NCBI GenBank assembly: GCA_023382535.1
Contig: JAHDWA010000088.1
Span: 1-32,049, forward strand
Length of the DNA stretch: 32,049 nt
Reading direction: 5' to 3'
Origin: Anaerolineae bacterium
Lineage (GTDB): Bacteria > Chloroflexota > Anaerolineae > 4572-78 > J111
The notes under the pieces were generated by a model. That model was not told the DNA's origin, made no database searches, and saw only the letters and a program-made list of their open reading frames with translations. Positions 1-16,555 of the stretch are shown here, in pieces. Both the position numbers and the translations under genes were made by a program. Numbering within the stretch: the first letter of the stretch is position 1; every line of letters begins with the position of its first letter.

Positions 1-1061
1 TCGCGGAAGTAGCGCTCCAGCGGCAGCGACTTGGTCAGGCTGAGACCGCCGGCAACGCGCAGCGCCTTGTCGGTGACTTCGTTCGCCGTTTCGGTGATGA
101 GGTGCTTGGCGGCCACCACGCGGGGATGGAGTTTCTGCCGGTTCGCGGCCTCGCCGGTCCAATCCCCGGCTACCTCGAACATGAGAGCCTGAGCCCCTTG
201 CAGGGCCAAATCAATTTCGCCGATTTGGCGCTGAATCTTGGGCAGGGTGGCGATGGGTTTACCCAGAGCGGTGGGTACTCGTTCCAGGGCGTATTGGATA
301 ACCGTATTGCGGGCGGCAATGGCAGTACCCAGGTAAATCGTGGACATCACCATGGGAAACCAGGCATTGGGGACCGCCTGGGCAGGCGTTATACCGCGCT
401 GAAGCAAATGGCCAGCCGGTACAACAACATCTTTAAAAAAAACGTCGTGGCTGTCGCTGGCCCGCAGGCTGAGCGAGTCTCCCCAGGTTTCGACCCATTC
501 GACGCCGGGCGCCTCCTGGCAGACCAAAAGCCAAGCCGGATCCTCCTCAAGGCGGGCAGTGACGATCATGTGGGTCAGGTGCCTGCCGCCGGTGGTCCAG
601 GTTTTGTGCCCGTTGATCACCCAAGCAGCGCCGTCGGCGCTAGGAACAGCAGTGGTGGCCGGCAGCCCGCCCCGCGATGGGCTGCCCAATTGGGGCTCGC
701 TGGCGACGTTGTTAAACAACCCGCCGTTGACCGCCTCCTGGCATAACCAGGCGAAGGTCGGCTCCGGCCAGGGCCGGATCTCGCGGGTGTGGCCAAACAG
801 GTGTAGCTGCATCCCGGCAACCATAGCCGTCGAGCCGCTGCCCTGGGCCAGTTCCAACTGCGCGGCCAAGCACTCTTTCAGCGACAGCCCCCAACCCCCG
901 TATTCTTCAGGAATACTCAAGCCCAGATAGCCGGAGTCTTTCAGCGCCCGGACATCTTCCGCCGGTAGCCGCCCCAGCCGATCCGCCTCGTCGGCGCGGG
1001 CGGCGAATTCCTGGGCCAGGCGGCGAGCGAGTTCGATGGCGGGTGTTGGGTGAGTGAGCAT
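1..1061 (-). CDS. Acyl-CoA dehydrogenase family protein (C-terminus cut by window edge)
   Basis: The frame is open from the ATG at 1061 to the window edge (353 codons); the stop lies outside. The product begins MLTHPTPAIELARRLAQEFA. It has the acyl-CoA dehydrogenase order: an alpha-helical N-domain (about 1-120, including the DSGYLGLSIPEEYGG motif), a beta-domain (about 120-230, with NNVASEP and WVINGHKTWTTGG, the flavin-contacting region), and the start of the C-terminal helical domain (LRVAGGLSLTKSLPLERYFRD, normally near the FAD/substrate site). The family performs FAD-dependent alpha,beta-dehydrogenation of acyl-CoA thioesters in the cytoplasm. The substrate cannot be told. The start is supported by AAGGAAGG about 5 nt upstream. 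It is transcribed away from the toxin-antitoxin operon, and a 12-bp inverted repeat lies in its leader. The catalytic Glu, often near the C-terminus, cannot be checked. Confidence 0.9.
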   Translation of the reverse strand, partial: MLTHPTPAIELARRLAQEFAARADEADRLGRLPAEDVRALKDSGYLGLSIPEEYGGWGLSLKECLAAQLELAQGSGSTAMVAGMQLHLFGHTREIRPWPEPTFAWLCQEAVNGGLFNNVASEPQLGSPSRGGLPATTAVPSADGAAWVINGHKTWTTGGRHLTHMIVTARLEEDPAWLLVCQEAPGVEWVETWGDSLSLRASDSHDVFFKDVVVPAGHLLQRGITPAQAVPNAWFPMVMSTIYLGTAIAARNTVIQYALERVPTALGKPIATLPKIQRQIGEIDLALQGAQALMFEVAGDWTGEAANRQKLHPRVVAAKHLITETANEVTDKALRVAGGLSLTKSLPLERYFR

Positions 1062-1074
1062 AGCCTTCCTTCTT

Positions 1075-1114
1075 GAGGCGTGAAAAGTGATCCATCAGAG
1101 GTTTTTCACGCCTC
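1075..1114. repeat. 12-bp inverted repeat in the leader of the acyl-CoA dehydrogenase gene
   Basis: GAGGCGTGAAAA (1075-1086) is matched perfectly by TTTTCACGCCTC (1103-1114) across a 16-nt loop. On the minus strand the hairpin ends directly before the AAGGAAGG ribosome-binding site, so in RNA it could affect translation starting. It may equally be a dispersed palindrome. Confidence 0.7.
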
Positions 1115-1186
1115 CTGCAATGAAATTAAGGCAATAATCATAGCATGGTTCCATCTATTTACCAAGATACATGGTCGGTAGAGGTG

Positions 1187-1215
1187 TTGACATTGTTCTC
1201 GAATGCTCTTATACT
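1187..1215 (+). promoter_or_regulatory. Sigma70-type promoter of the Phd/PIN operon
   Basis: TTGACA (1187-1192), a 17-nt spacer and TATACT (1210-1215). This gives a perfect -35 and five of six -10 bases at ideal spacing. Transcription would start near 1222, about 37 nt before the antitoxin ATG. That rules out the longer in-frame start at 1145. Confidence 0.85.
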
Positions 1216-1258
1216 CTTTGTCAGGATAGTGCAATTTTTAGAGGGAGGCGACAGGAAG

Positions 1259-1588
1259 ATGAACCCCGAGACACAGGTGAGTATTGGCCAGGTAAAACGA
1301 GACATTTCCGATTTGGTGAATCGGGTTGCCTACCGCGGTGAACGGATCGTGTTAACTTCCCGCGGCAAACCTAAAGCCGTTTTGGTCAGCGTCGAGGATT
1401 ATGAACGGCTCAAACAGGAACAGACCACAAACAACTTGGTTCGCTGGCAGGCTTGGCTGGCCGAAAGTGATAAACTGACCGGCGAGATTTTGGCTCGGCG
1501 TAATCATGAACCATTTGATGCGGAGGCGTTATGGCAGGCAGCGCGGGCAGACCTGGAGGCGCGTGATGACCAAATCCTTCGTCGTTGA
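1259..1588 (+). CDS. Type II toxin-antitoxin antitoxin, Phd/YefM family
   Basis: 109 residues. The N-terminal half carries the Phd/YefM signature: VSIGQVKRDISDLVNRV, then ERIVLTSRGKPKAVLVSVEDYERL. This is a DNA-binding and dimerisation fold that represses its own promoter and neutralises the partner toxin through a flexible C-terminus. The ATG at 1259 is chosen because GGGAGG lies about 10 nt upstream and the promoter lies within the longer alternative frame from 1145. The stop overlaps the next gene by 23 nt, typical of coupled antitoxin-toxin translation. The tail (about residues 60-109, acidic and Trp-containing) would be the toxin-binding part. The partner is the PIN-domain protein at 1566. 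Confidence 0.9.
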   Translation: MNPETQVSIGQVKRDISDLVNRVAYRGERIVLTSRGKPKAVLVSVEDYERLKQEQTTNNLVRWQAWLAESDKLTGEILARRNHEPFDAEALWQAARADLEARDDQILRR

Positions 1589-1994
1589 CGCTAGTTTTGT
1601 CTTTAAATTAATAATACCCAATCCGCAGCAAATCCACTGCCGGACTCTGGTCACTCAATGGCAACAAGAGGGCTGCACTTTGTATGCCCCCGCTTTGTGG
1701 CTGTATGAGATCACCTCAGCTCTCTGCAAAATGGTTCATTTTGGAGAGTTAACCCCGGCTGAGGCGCAGCGCCTGCTGGCCTTGGTTCACAAATTAAGTG
1801 TGCAGACTATTCCCCCTGATGAAACTCAGACTCACCGCGCCTTTGCCTGGACTCACCGCTTAAACCGCGTCGCCGCTTATGATAGTTTCTACCTGGCGTT
1901 AGCCGAAACCTTGAACTGTGAGCTGTGGACGGCCGATCAGCGCCTTCGTAATGCGGTTAATCTGCCCTGGGTGCATGGGCTTAACAACAATTGA
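1566..1994 (+). CDS. PIN-domain toxin (VapC-like ribonuclease)
   Basis: 142 residues beginning MTKSFVVDASFVFKL. The four acidic positions of a PIN nuclease are visible: D8 (VVDAS), E48 (LYEITSAL), D106 (AAYDSFYLALAE) and D124 (WTADQRL). VapC-type toxins are Mg-dependent RNases that cut tRNA or rRNA when freed from antitoxin. The ATG at 1566 puts the VVDAS strand at the N-terminus as usual in the family; starts further upstream (1506) add only out-of-family residues. The gene overlaps the antitoxin stop by 23 nt and is followed by a terminator, making a closed two-gene operon. Its length fits the family. The RNA target is unknown. Confidence 0.9.
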   Translation: MTKSFVVDASFVFKLIIPNPQQIHCRTLVTQWQQEGCTLYAPALWLYEITSALCKMVHFGELTPAEAQRLLALVHKLSVQTIPPDETQTHRAFAWTHRLNRVAAYDSFYLALAETLNCELWTADQRLRNAVNLPWVHGLNNN

Positions 1995-2019
1995 ATTGTC
2001 AAGGATAAAGAGTGATTTA

Positions 2020-2055
2020 GACCCTAAAGGTTCCAAAACCTTTGGGGTCTTTTTT
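2020..2055 (+). terminator. Rho-independent terminator of the toxin-antitoxin operon
   Basis: GACCCTAAAGGTT pairs with AACCTTTGGGGTC (one G-T pair) around a short loop, and six T follow (2050-2055). It begins 25 nt after the toxin stop. The stem belongs to the same palindrome family found inside the hydrolase gene at 15654-15687. Confidence 0.85.
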
Positions 2056-2070
2056 ACTGGTAAGATTACC

Positions 2071-2190
2071 CAAATGGGTAGTGACATATTCCCTCAACTG
2101 AATTAAGATTTCCCAAATTTTGTCCTGATTCCGCCATACCATCTGGACCCCCAACCGCGTCACCGAGAAGTGGCCCGGCGGGGTGTTTTG
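2071..2190 (+). promoter_or_regulatory. Conserved hairpin-bearing element upstream of the first gltB (copy 1)
   Basis: This stretch aligns with 8681-8791 upstream of the second gltB. Shared blocks are TGGGT-(A/G)-(G/A)TGACA, a CCC block, AATTAA-(G/A)-AT, and a strongly conserved 3' core (2147-2190). The core folds as ACCCC...GGGGT outside, CCG/CGG and GTCAC/GTGGC inside, with a CGAGAA loop, then GTTTTG. Differences from copy 2 keep the inner stem (T-G here, T-A there). It could be a leader RNA or attenuator, or a dispersed repeat. The minus strand is also free of stops across it. Confidence 0.5.
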
Positions 2191-2201
2191 TGTCGCTTGA
2201 T

Positions 2202-2295
2202 AAAAATCCACAGATTTCGCAGATTGCACAGATTTTTATTTTTATCTGCAAAATCTGTGTAACACCCTGACTACTGGTTACTGACGACTGATTAC
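2202..2295. repeat. Short-repeat cluster before gltB
   Basis: 2202-2262 holds several copies of (A)ATCTG(T/C)G and its complement CACAGATT, partly inverted. 2268-2295 is four 7-nt units (TGACTAC, TGGTTAC, TGACGAC, TGATTAC). The second set is the complement type of the array at 7001-7087. No clear promoter was found between here and the gltB start at 2317. Confidence 0.65.
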
Positions 2296-2316
2296 TATTT
2301 TCAAGGGAGGAGCGCC

Positions 2317-6996
<4,680 letters not shown>

Positions 6997-7000
6997 TTGC

Positions 7001-7087
7001 CAGTGGTCAGTAATCAGTAGGTCAGTGATCAGTAGTCAGTAATCAGTGAACTGTTCACTGATTACTGGTCACTGATGACTGTTCACT
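7001..7087. repeat. Inverted array of 7-nt CAGT repeats between gltB and gltD
   Basis: Seven-nucleotide CAGTNNT-type units run forward (CAGTGGT, CAGTAAT and so on) to about 7048. They are followed by complementary units (TTCACTG, ATTACTG, GTCACTG, ATGACTG). The arms pair around TCAGTGAA-CTG-TTCACTGA, giving a long, nearly perfect hairpin of about 20 bp in the gltB-gltD mRNA. There is no T-tract, so it is more likely an mRNA-processing or stabilising structure, or a neutral repeat, than a strong terminator. Confidence 0.8.
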
Positions 7088-7111
7088 CCCGAAAGTGAGA
7101 GAGAAAAAGAA

Positions 7112-8674
7112 ATGGCTAAACCAACCGGTTTCATGGAATACGCCCGCGAACTGCCGCTCGACCGGGCGCCGGCGGAGCGGATAAAAGATTGGCAGGAGTT
7201 TCACCTGCATTTTGCCGAGGAAAAACTCCGGCAGCAGGGCGCGCGCTGCATGGACTGCGGCATTCCTTTCTGTCACACCGGCACGCTCTTGAGCGGCATG
7301 GCCTCGGGCTGCCCCATCAACAACCTCATCCCGGAATGGAACGACCTGGTTTACCGGGGTTTGTGGCGGCAGGCCCTGGATCGGCTGGTCAAGACCAACA
7401 ACTTCCCCGAATTTACGGGCCGGGTTTGTCCGGCTCCGTGCGAAGGTTCCTGCACCCTGGGCCTTAACGAGCCGGCGGTCACGATCAAGACCATTGAATG
7501 CGCCATTATTGATAAGGGCTTTGAAGAAGGCTGGATTGTCCCTGAGCCGCCGGCCAAGCGCACCGGTAAGCGAGTCGCCGTCGTCGGCTCTGGCCCGTCG
7601 GGCCTGGCCTGCGCCGACCAGCTTAACCGGGCCGGTCACTGGGTCACGGTCTTCGAGCGGGCCGACCGCATCGGCGGACTGTTGATGTACGGCATCCCCA
7701 ATATGAAGCTGGATAAAAAAGTTGTCCAGCGCCGCGTTGATCTGATGGCGGCCGAGGGCGTCCAGTTTATCACCAACACCGAGATCGGCCAGAATTACCC
7801 GGCCGAAAAGCTGCTCAAGGAGTTTGATGCGGTCGTGCTGTGCGCCGGGGCGACCCAGCCGCGTGACCTGCCCATCGAGGGCCGCGAACTGAAGGGTATC
7901 CATTTTGCTATGGAATTTTTGCACGGCAACACCAAGCGACTCCTTGACGACGCCGAGAGGCGAGGACCCGAGGACACGGGGACGCGAAGAAACGGAGAAG
8001 TTATCACCTCATCACCTCATCGCCTCACCGCCTCGTCTCGCCCTTTCATATCGGCCGAAGGCAAAGATGTGGTCGTCATCGGCGGCGGCGATACCGGCAC
8101 GGACTGTGTCGGCACGTCGCTGCGGCATGGCTGTCGCAGCATGACCCAGATTGAAATTCTGCCTCGCCCGCCCGAGACGCGCCAGGCCGATAACCCCTGG
8201 CCGGAGTGGCCCAAAGTCTACAAGTTGGATTACGGGCAGGAAGAGGCCAAGGCGCTCTATGGCGATGACCCGCGCCGTTATCTGTATACGCCCACCAAAT
8301 TTGTCGGCGATGAGAACGGCCAGGTCGAAGAGGTGCATACAGTGCAGGTTGAGTGGACGACCGGCGGCAACGGCGGCCGCCCTTACCCCAAGCCTATCCC
8401 CGGCACCGAGAAAATTGTACCGGCTCAATTGGTCCTCCTGGCGATGGGCTTTCTTGGCCCCGAAGAGAGCCTGCTCAGCCAGCTCGGCATCGAACGTGAC
8501 GAGCGTTCCAATGCCAGGGCTGAGTACGGTAAATTCGCCACCAGCGTGCCCGGCATTTTTGCCGCCGGCGATGCCCGCCGCGGGCAAAGCCTGGTCGTCT
8601 GGGCCATTAACGAGGGGCGCGGTGCTGCCCGCGAGTGCGACCGTTACCTGATGGGCACAACTGAACTGCCGTAA
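7112..8674 (+). CDS. gltD: Glutamate synthase (NAD(P)H) small subunit
   Basis: 520 residues. This FAD and iron-sulphur subunit passes electrons from NAD(P)H to GltB. The N-terminal domain (1-145) has two 4Fe-4S cysteine sets: C46, C49, C54, C67 and C106, C110, C114. An FAD-binding GSGPSG lies at 159-164 and an NAD(P)H-binding GGGDTGTDC at 324-332. The tail contains the second flavin motif ([18 protein letters not shown]). Residues about 279-313 are an extra segment not expected in the family. It is encoded by 8-nt tandem repeats (ATCACCTC, ATCACCTC, ATCGCCTC, ACCGCCTC) and interrupts the link between the two nucleotide-binding domains while staying in frame. The ribosome-binding site is weak and purine-rich (GAGAGAGAAAAAGAA). 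It sits between two large-subunit genes and probably serves both. Confidence 0.97.
   Translation: MAKPTGFMEYARELPLDRAPAERIKDWQEFHLHFAEEKLRQQGARCMDCGIPFCHTGTLLSGMASGCPINNLIPEWNDLVYRGLWRQALDRLVKTNNFPEFTGRVCPAPCEGSCTLGLNEPAVTIKTIECAIIDKGFEEGWIVPEPPAKRTGKRVAVVGSGPSGLACADQLNRAGHWVTVFERADRIGGLLMYGIPNMKLDKKVVQRRVDLMAAEGVQFITNTEIGQNYPAEKLLKEFDAVVLCAGATQPRDLPIEGRELKGIHFAMEFLHGNTKRLLDDAERRGPEDTGTRRNGEVITSSPHRLTASSRPFISAEGKDVVVIGGGDTGTDCVGTSLRHGCRSMTQIEILPRPPETRQADNPWPEWPKVYKLDYGQEEAKALYGDDPRRYLYTPTKFVGDENGQVEEVHTVQVEWTTGGNGGRPYPKPIPGTEKIVPAQLVLLAMGFLGPEESLLSQLGIERDERSNARAEYGKFATSVPGIFAAGDARRGQSLVVWAINEGRGAARECDRYLMGTTELP
7956..8040 (+). repeat. In-frame 8-nt repeat tract inside gltD
   Basis: GAGGCGAG/GACCCGAG/GACACGGG-like units are followed by ATCACCTC, ATCACCTC, ATCGCCTC and ACCGCCTC units. 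The tract encodes about residues 281-310 of GltD ([16 protein letters not shown] and on), which have no counterpart in typical GltD proteins. Confidence 0.8.
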
Positions 8675-8680
8675 TGGCCC

Positions 8681-8791
8681 GTTTGGGTGATGACACGCTC
8701 CCCAGAATCAATTAAAATCTCGTAACTGATAAGCTCATCGAGTAAAACCCCCAACCGGTCACCGAGCAGTGACCCGGCGCGGGGTATTTTG
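8681..8791 (+). promoter_or_regulatory. Conserved hairpin-bearing element upstream of the second gltB (copy 2)
   Basis: This fills the gltD-gltB2 gap and matches 2071-2190. The core (8747-8791) folds as AAAACCCC with GGGGTATTTT outside and CCGGTCAC with GTGACCCGG inside, loop CGAGCA. A T-rich end sits directly ahead of the AAGGAAGG ribosome-binding site of gltB2. The layout resembles a transcriptional or translational attenuator, but this is inference from two copies. Confidence 0.5.
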
Positions 8792-8814
8792 CTGTAAGGA
8801 AGGGTCCTGAGTTT

Positions 8815-13743
<4,929 letters not shown>

Positions 13744-13760
13744 GGCTGACAATAGAAATC

Positions 13761-13790
13761 AGGGATGTCAAAGTGCACTTTGACATCCCT
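13761..13790. repeat. Perfect 30-bp palindrome between convergent genes
   Basis: AGGGATGTCAAAGTG is followed directly by its exact complement CACTTTGACATCCCT, with no loop. It starts 17 nt after the second gltB stop, and its last two bases form part of the stop codon (13789-13791) of the opposite-strand gene. It could end transcription from both sides as a hairpin (no T-tract), or bind a dimeric protein. Confidence 0.85.
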
Positions 13791-14874
13791 AACCTGGGCG
13801 GGCTTCCTCAGCTACTCCCACGGTTTGGCCAAACATTTGCCGCAATATCCGTAAGCTGTTCTCTGATAGTTGGCAATCAGGCCGGATGACGCACTCCATT
13901 CCTTTATAGTGAGGCTGGCGGGAGGGATCTGTATCATTGCCCACCTGCACGGCAAACCGTTCGACATCCTCGTCGCTGGCTTGAACGATCTCGACCGCAT
14001 CAAAGTCAAACAACTCGCGGCGAGCCGACCAGTTGATCCGCACCGTTCCATCTTGCTGAACCGGTGCAGCAGCCATCCGGTTATCCAGCACGGCGATGAC
14101 CGGACCCTCCAAAAATTTCCGGCTCTGGCCGCATGTACGGCAGCCATAGTAAGTTCGACCATTCCACCATGAAAGATATACCTTGTGCAGGCCAAAACGG
14201 GTCAAACAGCGTGGACACAATAAGCGATGGGCATTGCTGGCCAGTCGTCTGGTGTTTTCCTCGGTAATGTCGCGCAGTACCTGTAAGGTAATTTCCCCGA
14301 AAGCCTTATGGGCCAAAGCGGGGACAAGAGCGGGTATGACTTCGGCTCCACCGGCAACCAAAATAGGATAGGCCTCGACTAAGGAAGTCAGGAGGTCGAG
14401 GAGATTCTCCAAGAATTGGGTATCCCGGATAACCCCCTGCTGTTCGTAGTAAATGAGTTGTCCCCCTGGCTCGGCTTTGATTTCCCCATCCAATCCAGAG
14501 CTAAAGTTTGGTGAGATAAAGTGGCTCAGTGCCTCCTGAAAAGACAATGACGGTTCCGATTGAGTCTTGGGCTGCCGTTCAACGGGCCAGCGGTTAGCAT
14601 AAATCTTTAGGCAGGTATAGGTCACACTACTTCTGCCTTCCTTTTTTTCAGTTGTCTCCAGCCTGAGCGAGTAGCCCCGGTATCTACCCTCCACGTAAGC
14701 CCCGTTGCCAAAATAGCCGCTATTTGGAACAAAGATCAACTTATGGGCCAGGGCTAACTGCCGCCAGGCGCTTTTTTGCTTTTCTCTATTTTGCTGCGAT
14801 ATTATCGGGTAGATAACGGTGATACCGATAAAGAAAATCCAGATCAAGATATAGACCGGAAAGAATTCACCCAT
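13789..14874 (-). CDS. Membrane-anchored zinc-ribbon protein of unknown function
   Basis: 361 residues; I do not recognise the family. One N-terminal membrane segment (about 7-25, VYILIWIFFIGITVIYPII) is followed by a mixed domain (30-215) containing SGYFGNGAYVEGRYRGYSL and an alpha-helical stretch with PALVPALAHKAFGEITLQVL. A zinc ribbon follows with C220-x2-C223 and C245-x2-C248 (LCPRCLTRFG, YYGCRTCGQS). The C-terminal 100 residues look like a small alpha/beta domain. The short N-tail and single helix suggest the bulk is cytoplasmic, though this is not certain. The promoter just upstream suggests it is transcribed alone. The neighbouring hydrolase is divergent and separated by 117 nt. Confidence 0.8.
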   Translation of the reverse strand: MGEFFPVYILIWIFFIGITVIYPIISQQNREKQKSAWRQLALAHKLIFVPNSGYFGNGAYVEGRYRGYSLRLETTEKKEGRSSVTYTCLKIYANRWPVERQPKTQSEPSLSFQEALSHFISPNFSSGLDGEIKAEPGGQLIYYEQQGVIRDTQFLENLLDLLTSLVEAYPILVAGGAEVIPALVPALAHKAFGEITLQVLRDITEENTRRLASNAHRLLCPRCLTRFGLHKVYLSWWNGRTYYGCRTCGQSRKFLEGPVIAVLDNRMAAAPVQQDGTVRINWSARRELFDFDAVEIVQASDEDVERFAVQVGNDTDPSRQPHYKGMECVIRPDCQLSENSLRILRQMFGQTVGVAEEARPG

Positions 14875-14905
14875 TTGACCTGCTTACCTCAATGAGTCTA
14901 TAACC

Positions 14906-14914
14906 ATTATACCA
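14906..14914 (-). promoter_or_regulatory. Extended -10 promoter of the zinc-ribbon protein gene
   Basis: On the minus strand TGGTATAAT (TGn-TATAAT) lies about 32 nt before the ATG at 14874. The -35 region is poor, as allowed with an extended -10. The expected start is near 14899. Confidence 0.6.
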
Positions 14915-14991
14915 AAGGAAGTACCTAATTGCTGTAACATGTCTACCAAAAATTGTAGCTCGAAACAGACAGGTCTGGACAGCAGGCTTCT

Positions 14992-16128
14992 ATGCAAGGC
15001 TTTCTAGCTGTCTTTTTAATTACGCTTGGCCTGGGCCAGCTTATCTCTACGTGCCAGGGCTGGCGGGCCGCCTCGCTGGTGGGACCGAGACGCCTGGCCG
15101 GGTACGGCCTAAGTTTGCTGCTCCTTGTCGCGGGGGCGCTGCTGCTGCCAAACTCGTGGGGGGGGGTGGGTTGGGCCTTGCCGGCGGCTCTCCTGGCGCT
15201 GCTGCTGCTTTTGCTGGCCGGTTCTTATATTGACCCGCCGCCCCATCCCGACTGCCTTTTTGAAGGGGACCATCCGGCCCACGGCAGTTGCCGGCACGTC
15301 CAAATTCCCGATGGCGACTATTTGATGCCGGGGTATTTGTTGACTCCGCCGGACCCCCTCCATCTCCCTCCAGAAGGGGGGGTGTTGGTCATACACGGCG
15401 CGGGCGATACCAAAACTTCCTACAAATGGCGGCTGGTACAGGCGCTCCTGGCCGAAGGGTTAACGGTGCTGACCATTGACCTGCCCGGTCACGGCGATTA
15501 CCGCCAGCGTCCCCTGGCTTATCCCGACTGCCTTTCGGCCATCCCGGCCGCCGTGCGCTTTCTGCGGGCGCAGCCGGGAATAGAACGGGTCGGGCTGGTC
15601 GGGATCAGTTTGGGCAGCGTCCTGGCCATAGCCAGCCTGGTCCAAACAATTGAAGACCCGAAAGGTTTGAAAAAACCTTTAGGATCTGGCAATGGACAAA
15701 TTGACGCCCTGGCCGCCCTGGAAACACCCGTTGCCTTAAAGTACAGCCGGGGCTTACGCTACGGCGAGATGTGGCATGCGTACCGCGCGCCGGTGCTGTC
15801 GCTGTGGCGGGAAGTTTCGGTGAGGCAACTGCGGCAGAGCTGGTTTACCGGCGGTTATGTCAGCCGGCACAAAAACACCGCCGAAATCATTGAGCTGTTG
15901 AACCCATTGGAAAATATCGCTAAATTGGGCCAGATGCCCATTCTGTTGGTGCATGGGGGACGGGACAGCATCGCCCCGGCAGCGGCGGGTCGAACCTTGC
16001 AGCAGGCTGCTCCCCAAGCGACCTTGATGGAGGTCAAAGGCGCCAGCCACGTCACGCTGACGCTGATGGTGGAAGCCAACCGGAAGGTAGCGCGCTGGGT
16101 GACGGAGAGGCTGGGGGATAGAGGCTAG
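14992..16128 (+). CDS. Membrane-anchored alpha/beta hydrolase
   Basis: 378 residues. Two or three N-terminal hydrophobic segments (about 3-20, 36-53, 59-80) precede an alpha/beta hydrolase domain from about 105. The catalytic triad is visible: S206 in GISLGS, D325 in HGGRDSIAP and H353 in GASHVT. An oxyanion-type HGAGDT lies at 135-140. The family contains esterases, lipases and peptidases, and the substrate is not indicated. Residues 221-232 (EDPKGLKKPLGS), right after the nucleophile elbow, are encoded by a palindromic repeat. A G/C-rich inverted repeat encodes about 119-130 (PPDPLHLPPEGG). Both read as insertions in surface loops. AGG lies about 7 nt before the ATG. The gene stands alone, divergent from the zinc-ribbon gene. 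Confidence 0.88.
   Translation: MQGFLAVFLITLGLGQLISTCQGWRAASLVGPRRLAGYGLSLLLLVAGALLLPNSWGGVGWALPAALLALLLLLLAGSYIDPPPHPDCLFEGDHPAHGSCRHVQIPDGDYLMPGYLLTPPDPLHLPPEGGVLVIHGAGDTKTSYKWRLVQALLAEGLTVLTIDLPGHGDYRQRPLAYPDCLSAIPAAVRFLRAQPGIERVGLVGISLGSVLAIASLVQTIEDPKGLKKPLGSGNGQIDALAALETPVALKYSRGLRYGEMWHAYRAPVLSLWREVSVRQLRQSWFTGGYVSRHKNTAEIIELLNPLENIAKLGQMPILLVHGGRDSIAPAAAGRTLQQAAPQATLMEVKGASHVTLTLMVEANRKVARWVTERLGDRG
15654..15687. repeat. Palindromic repeat inside the hydrolase gene
   Basis: AGACCCGAAAGGTTT pairs with AAACCTTTAGGATCT at 13 of 15 positions. It encodes EDPKGLKKPLGS in frame. The same GACCC-n-AAAGGTT arm forms the terminator at 2020-2049. Confidence 0.8.
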
Positions 16129-16218
16129 GAAGGTTGGAGGGTTTGCCCCCCTCTAACTCCCCCCACAGGGGGGAGAATTAGCTTAAGTCCCTCCCTTTGG
16201 GAGGGATTTAGGGAGGGC
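16129..16218. repeat. Nested G/C inverted repeats after the hydrolase gene
   Basis: It starts with octamer-type GGAAGGTTGGAGGG. Two hairpins follow: CTCCCCCC-ACA-GGGGGGAG (16157-16175) and CCCTCCC-TTT-GGGAGGG (16189-16205). They are enclosed by GCCCCCCTCTAA (16145-16156) and TTTAGGGAGGGC (16207-16218). It lies between convergent genes and may act as a bidirectional transcription barrier. Similar elements occur at 23986 and 30467. Confidence 0.75.
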
Positions 16219-16243
16219 CTTTCCACCCACCGCGTAACTCCTG

Positions 16244-16555
16244 TCAATAATGGGTGGACCCGTCGGGCATAACTGCGCCCCAAAATTTGACGCCTTCGAG
16301 GTTGGCGCCGTCCAGGTCAACATCTTTCAGATTGGCGTTGCGCAGGTCGGCCCCGCTGAGGTTAGCGCCGGTCAGGCTGGCGCCCTCCAAATCGGCCCCG
16401 CGCAGATCGGCCCCGGTCAGGTTACACCAGGCCAGGTCGGCATCGCGCAAATTGGCCCGGCTCAGATTGGCCCGGCTTAAATCAGCGCCGACCAGCCACA
16501 AGGGGCCGCGCCCCAGGTTAATTAACTGGTATAATTCTTTCTGTGTAAATTCCAT
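16244..16555 (-). CDS. Pentapeptide-repeat protein
   Basis: 103 residues. From about residue 23 to 95 it is built of A(D/N)LXX pentapeptides ([40 protein letters not shown] and on), about 14 units. These predict a short right-handed quadrilateral beta-helix. Functions in the family range from DNA mimicry protecting gyrase to structural roles, and none can be assigned here. The ATG follows the upstream gene's TGA with no gap (TGAATG), so it is probably translated by coupling with the 2H-type protein in one mRNA. The N-terminus ([16 protein letters not shown]) is outside the helix. Confidence 0.9.
   Translation of the reverse strand: MEFTQKELYQLINLGRGPLWLVGADLSRANLSRANLRDADLAWCNLTGADLRGADLEGASLTGANLSGADLRNANLKDVDLDGANLEGVKFWGAVMPDGSTHY

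Noticed and set aside
102..746. Plus-strand 214-codon frame at the window start
   Set aside because: It lies opposite a clear acyl-CoA dehydrogenase with family motifs; it is a high-GC antisense frame.
2017..2229. Minus-strand 70-residue frame upstream of gltB as a gene
   Set aside because: It runs through the terminator palindrome and repeats and has no ribosome-binding site; only its similarity to the element at 8681 is of interest.
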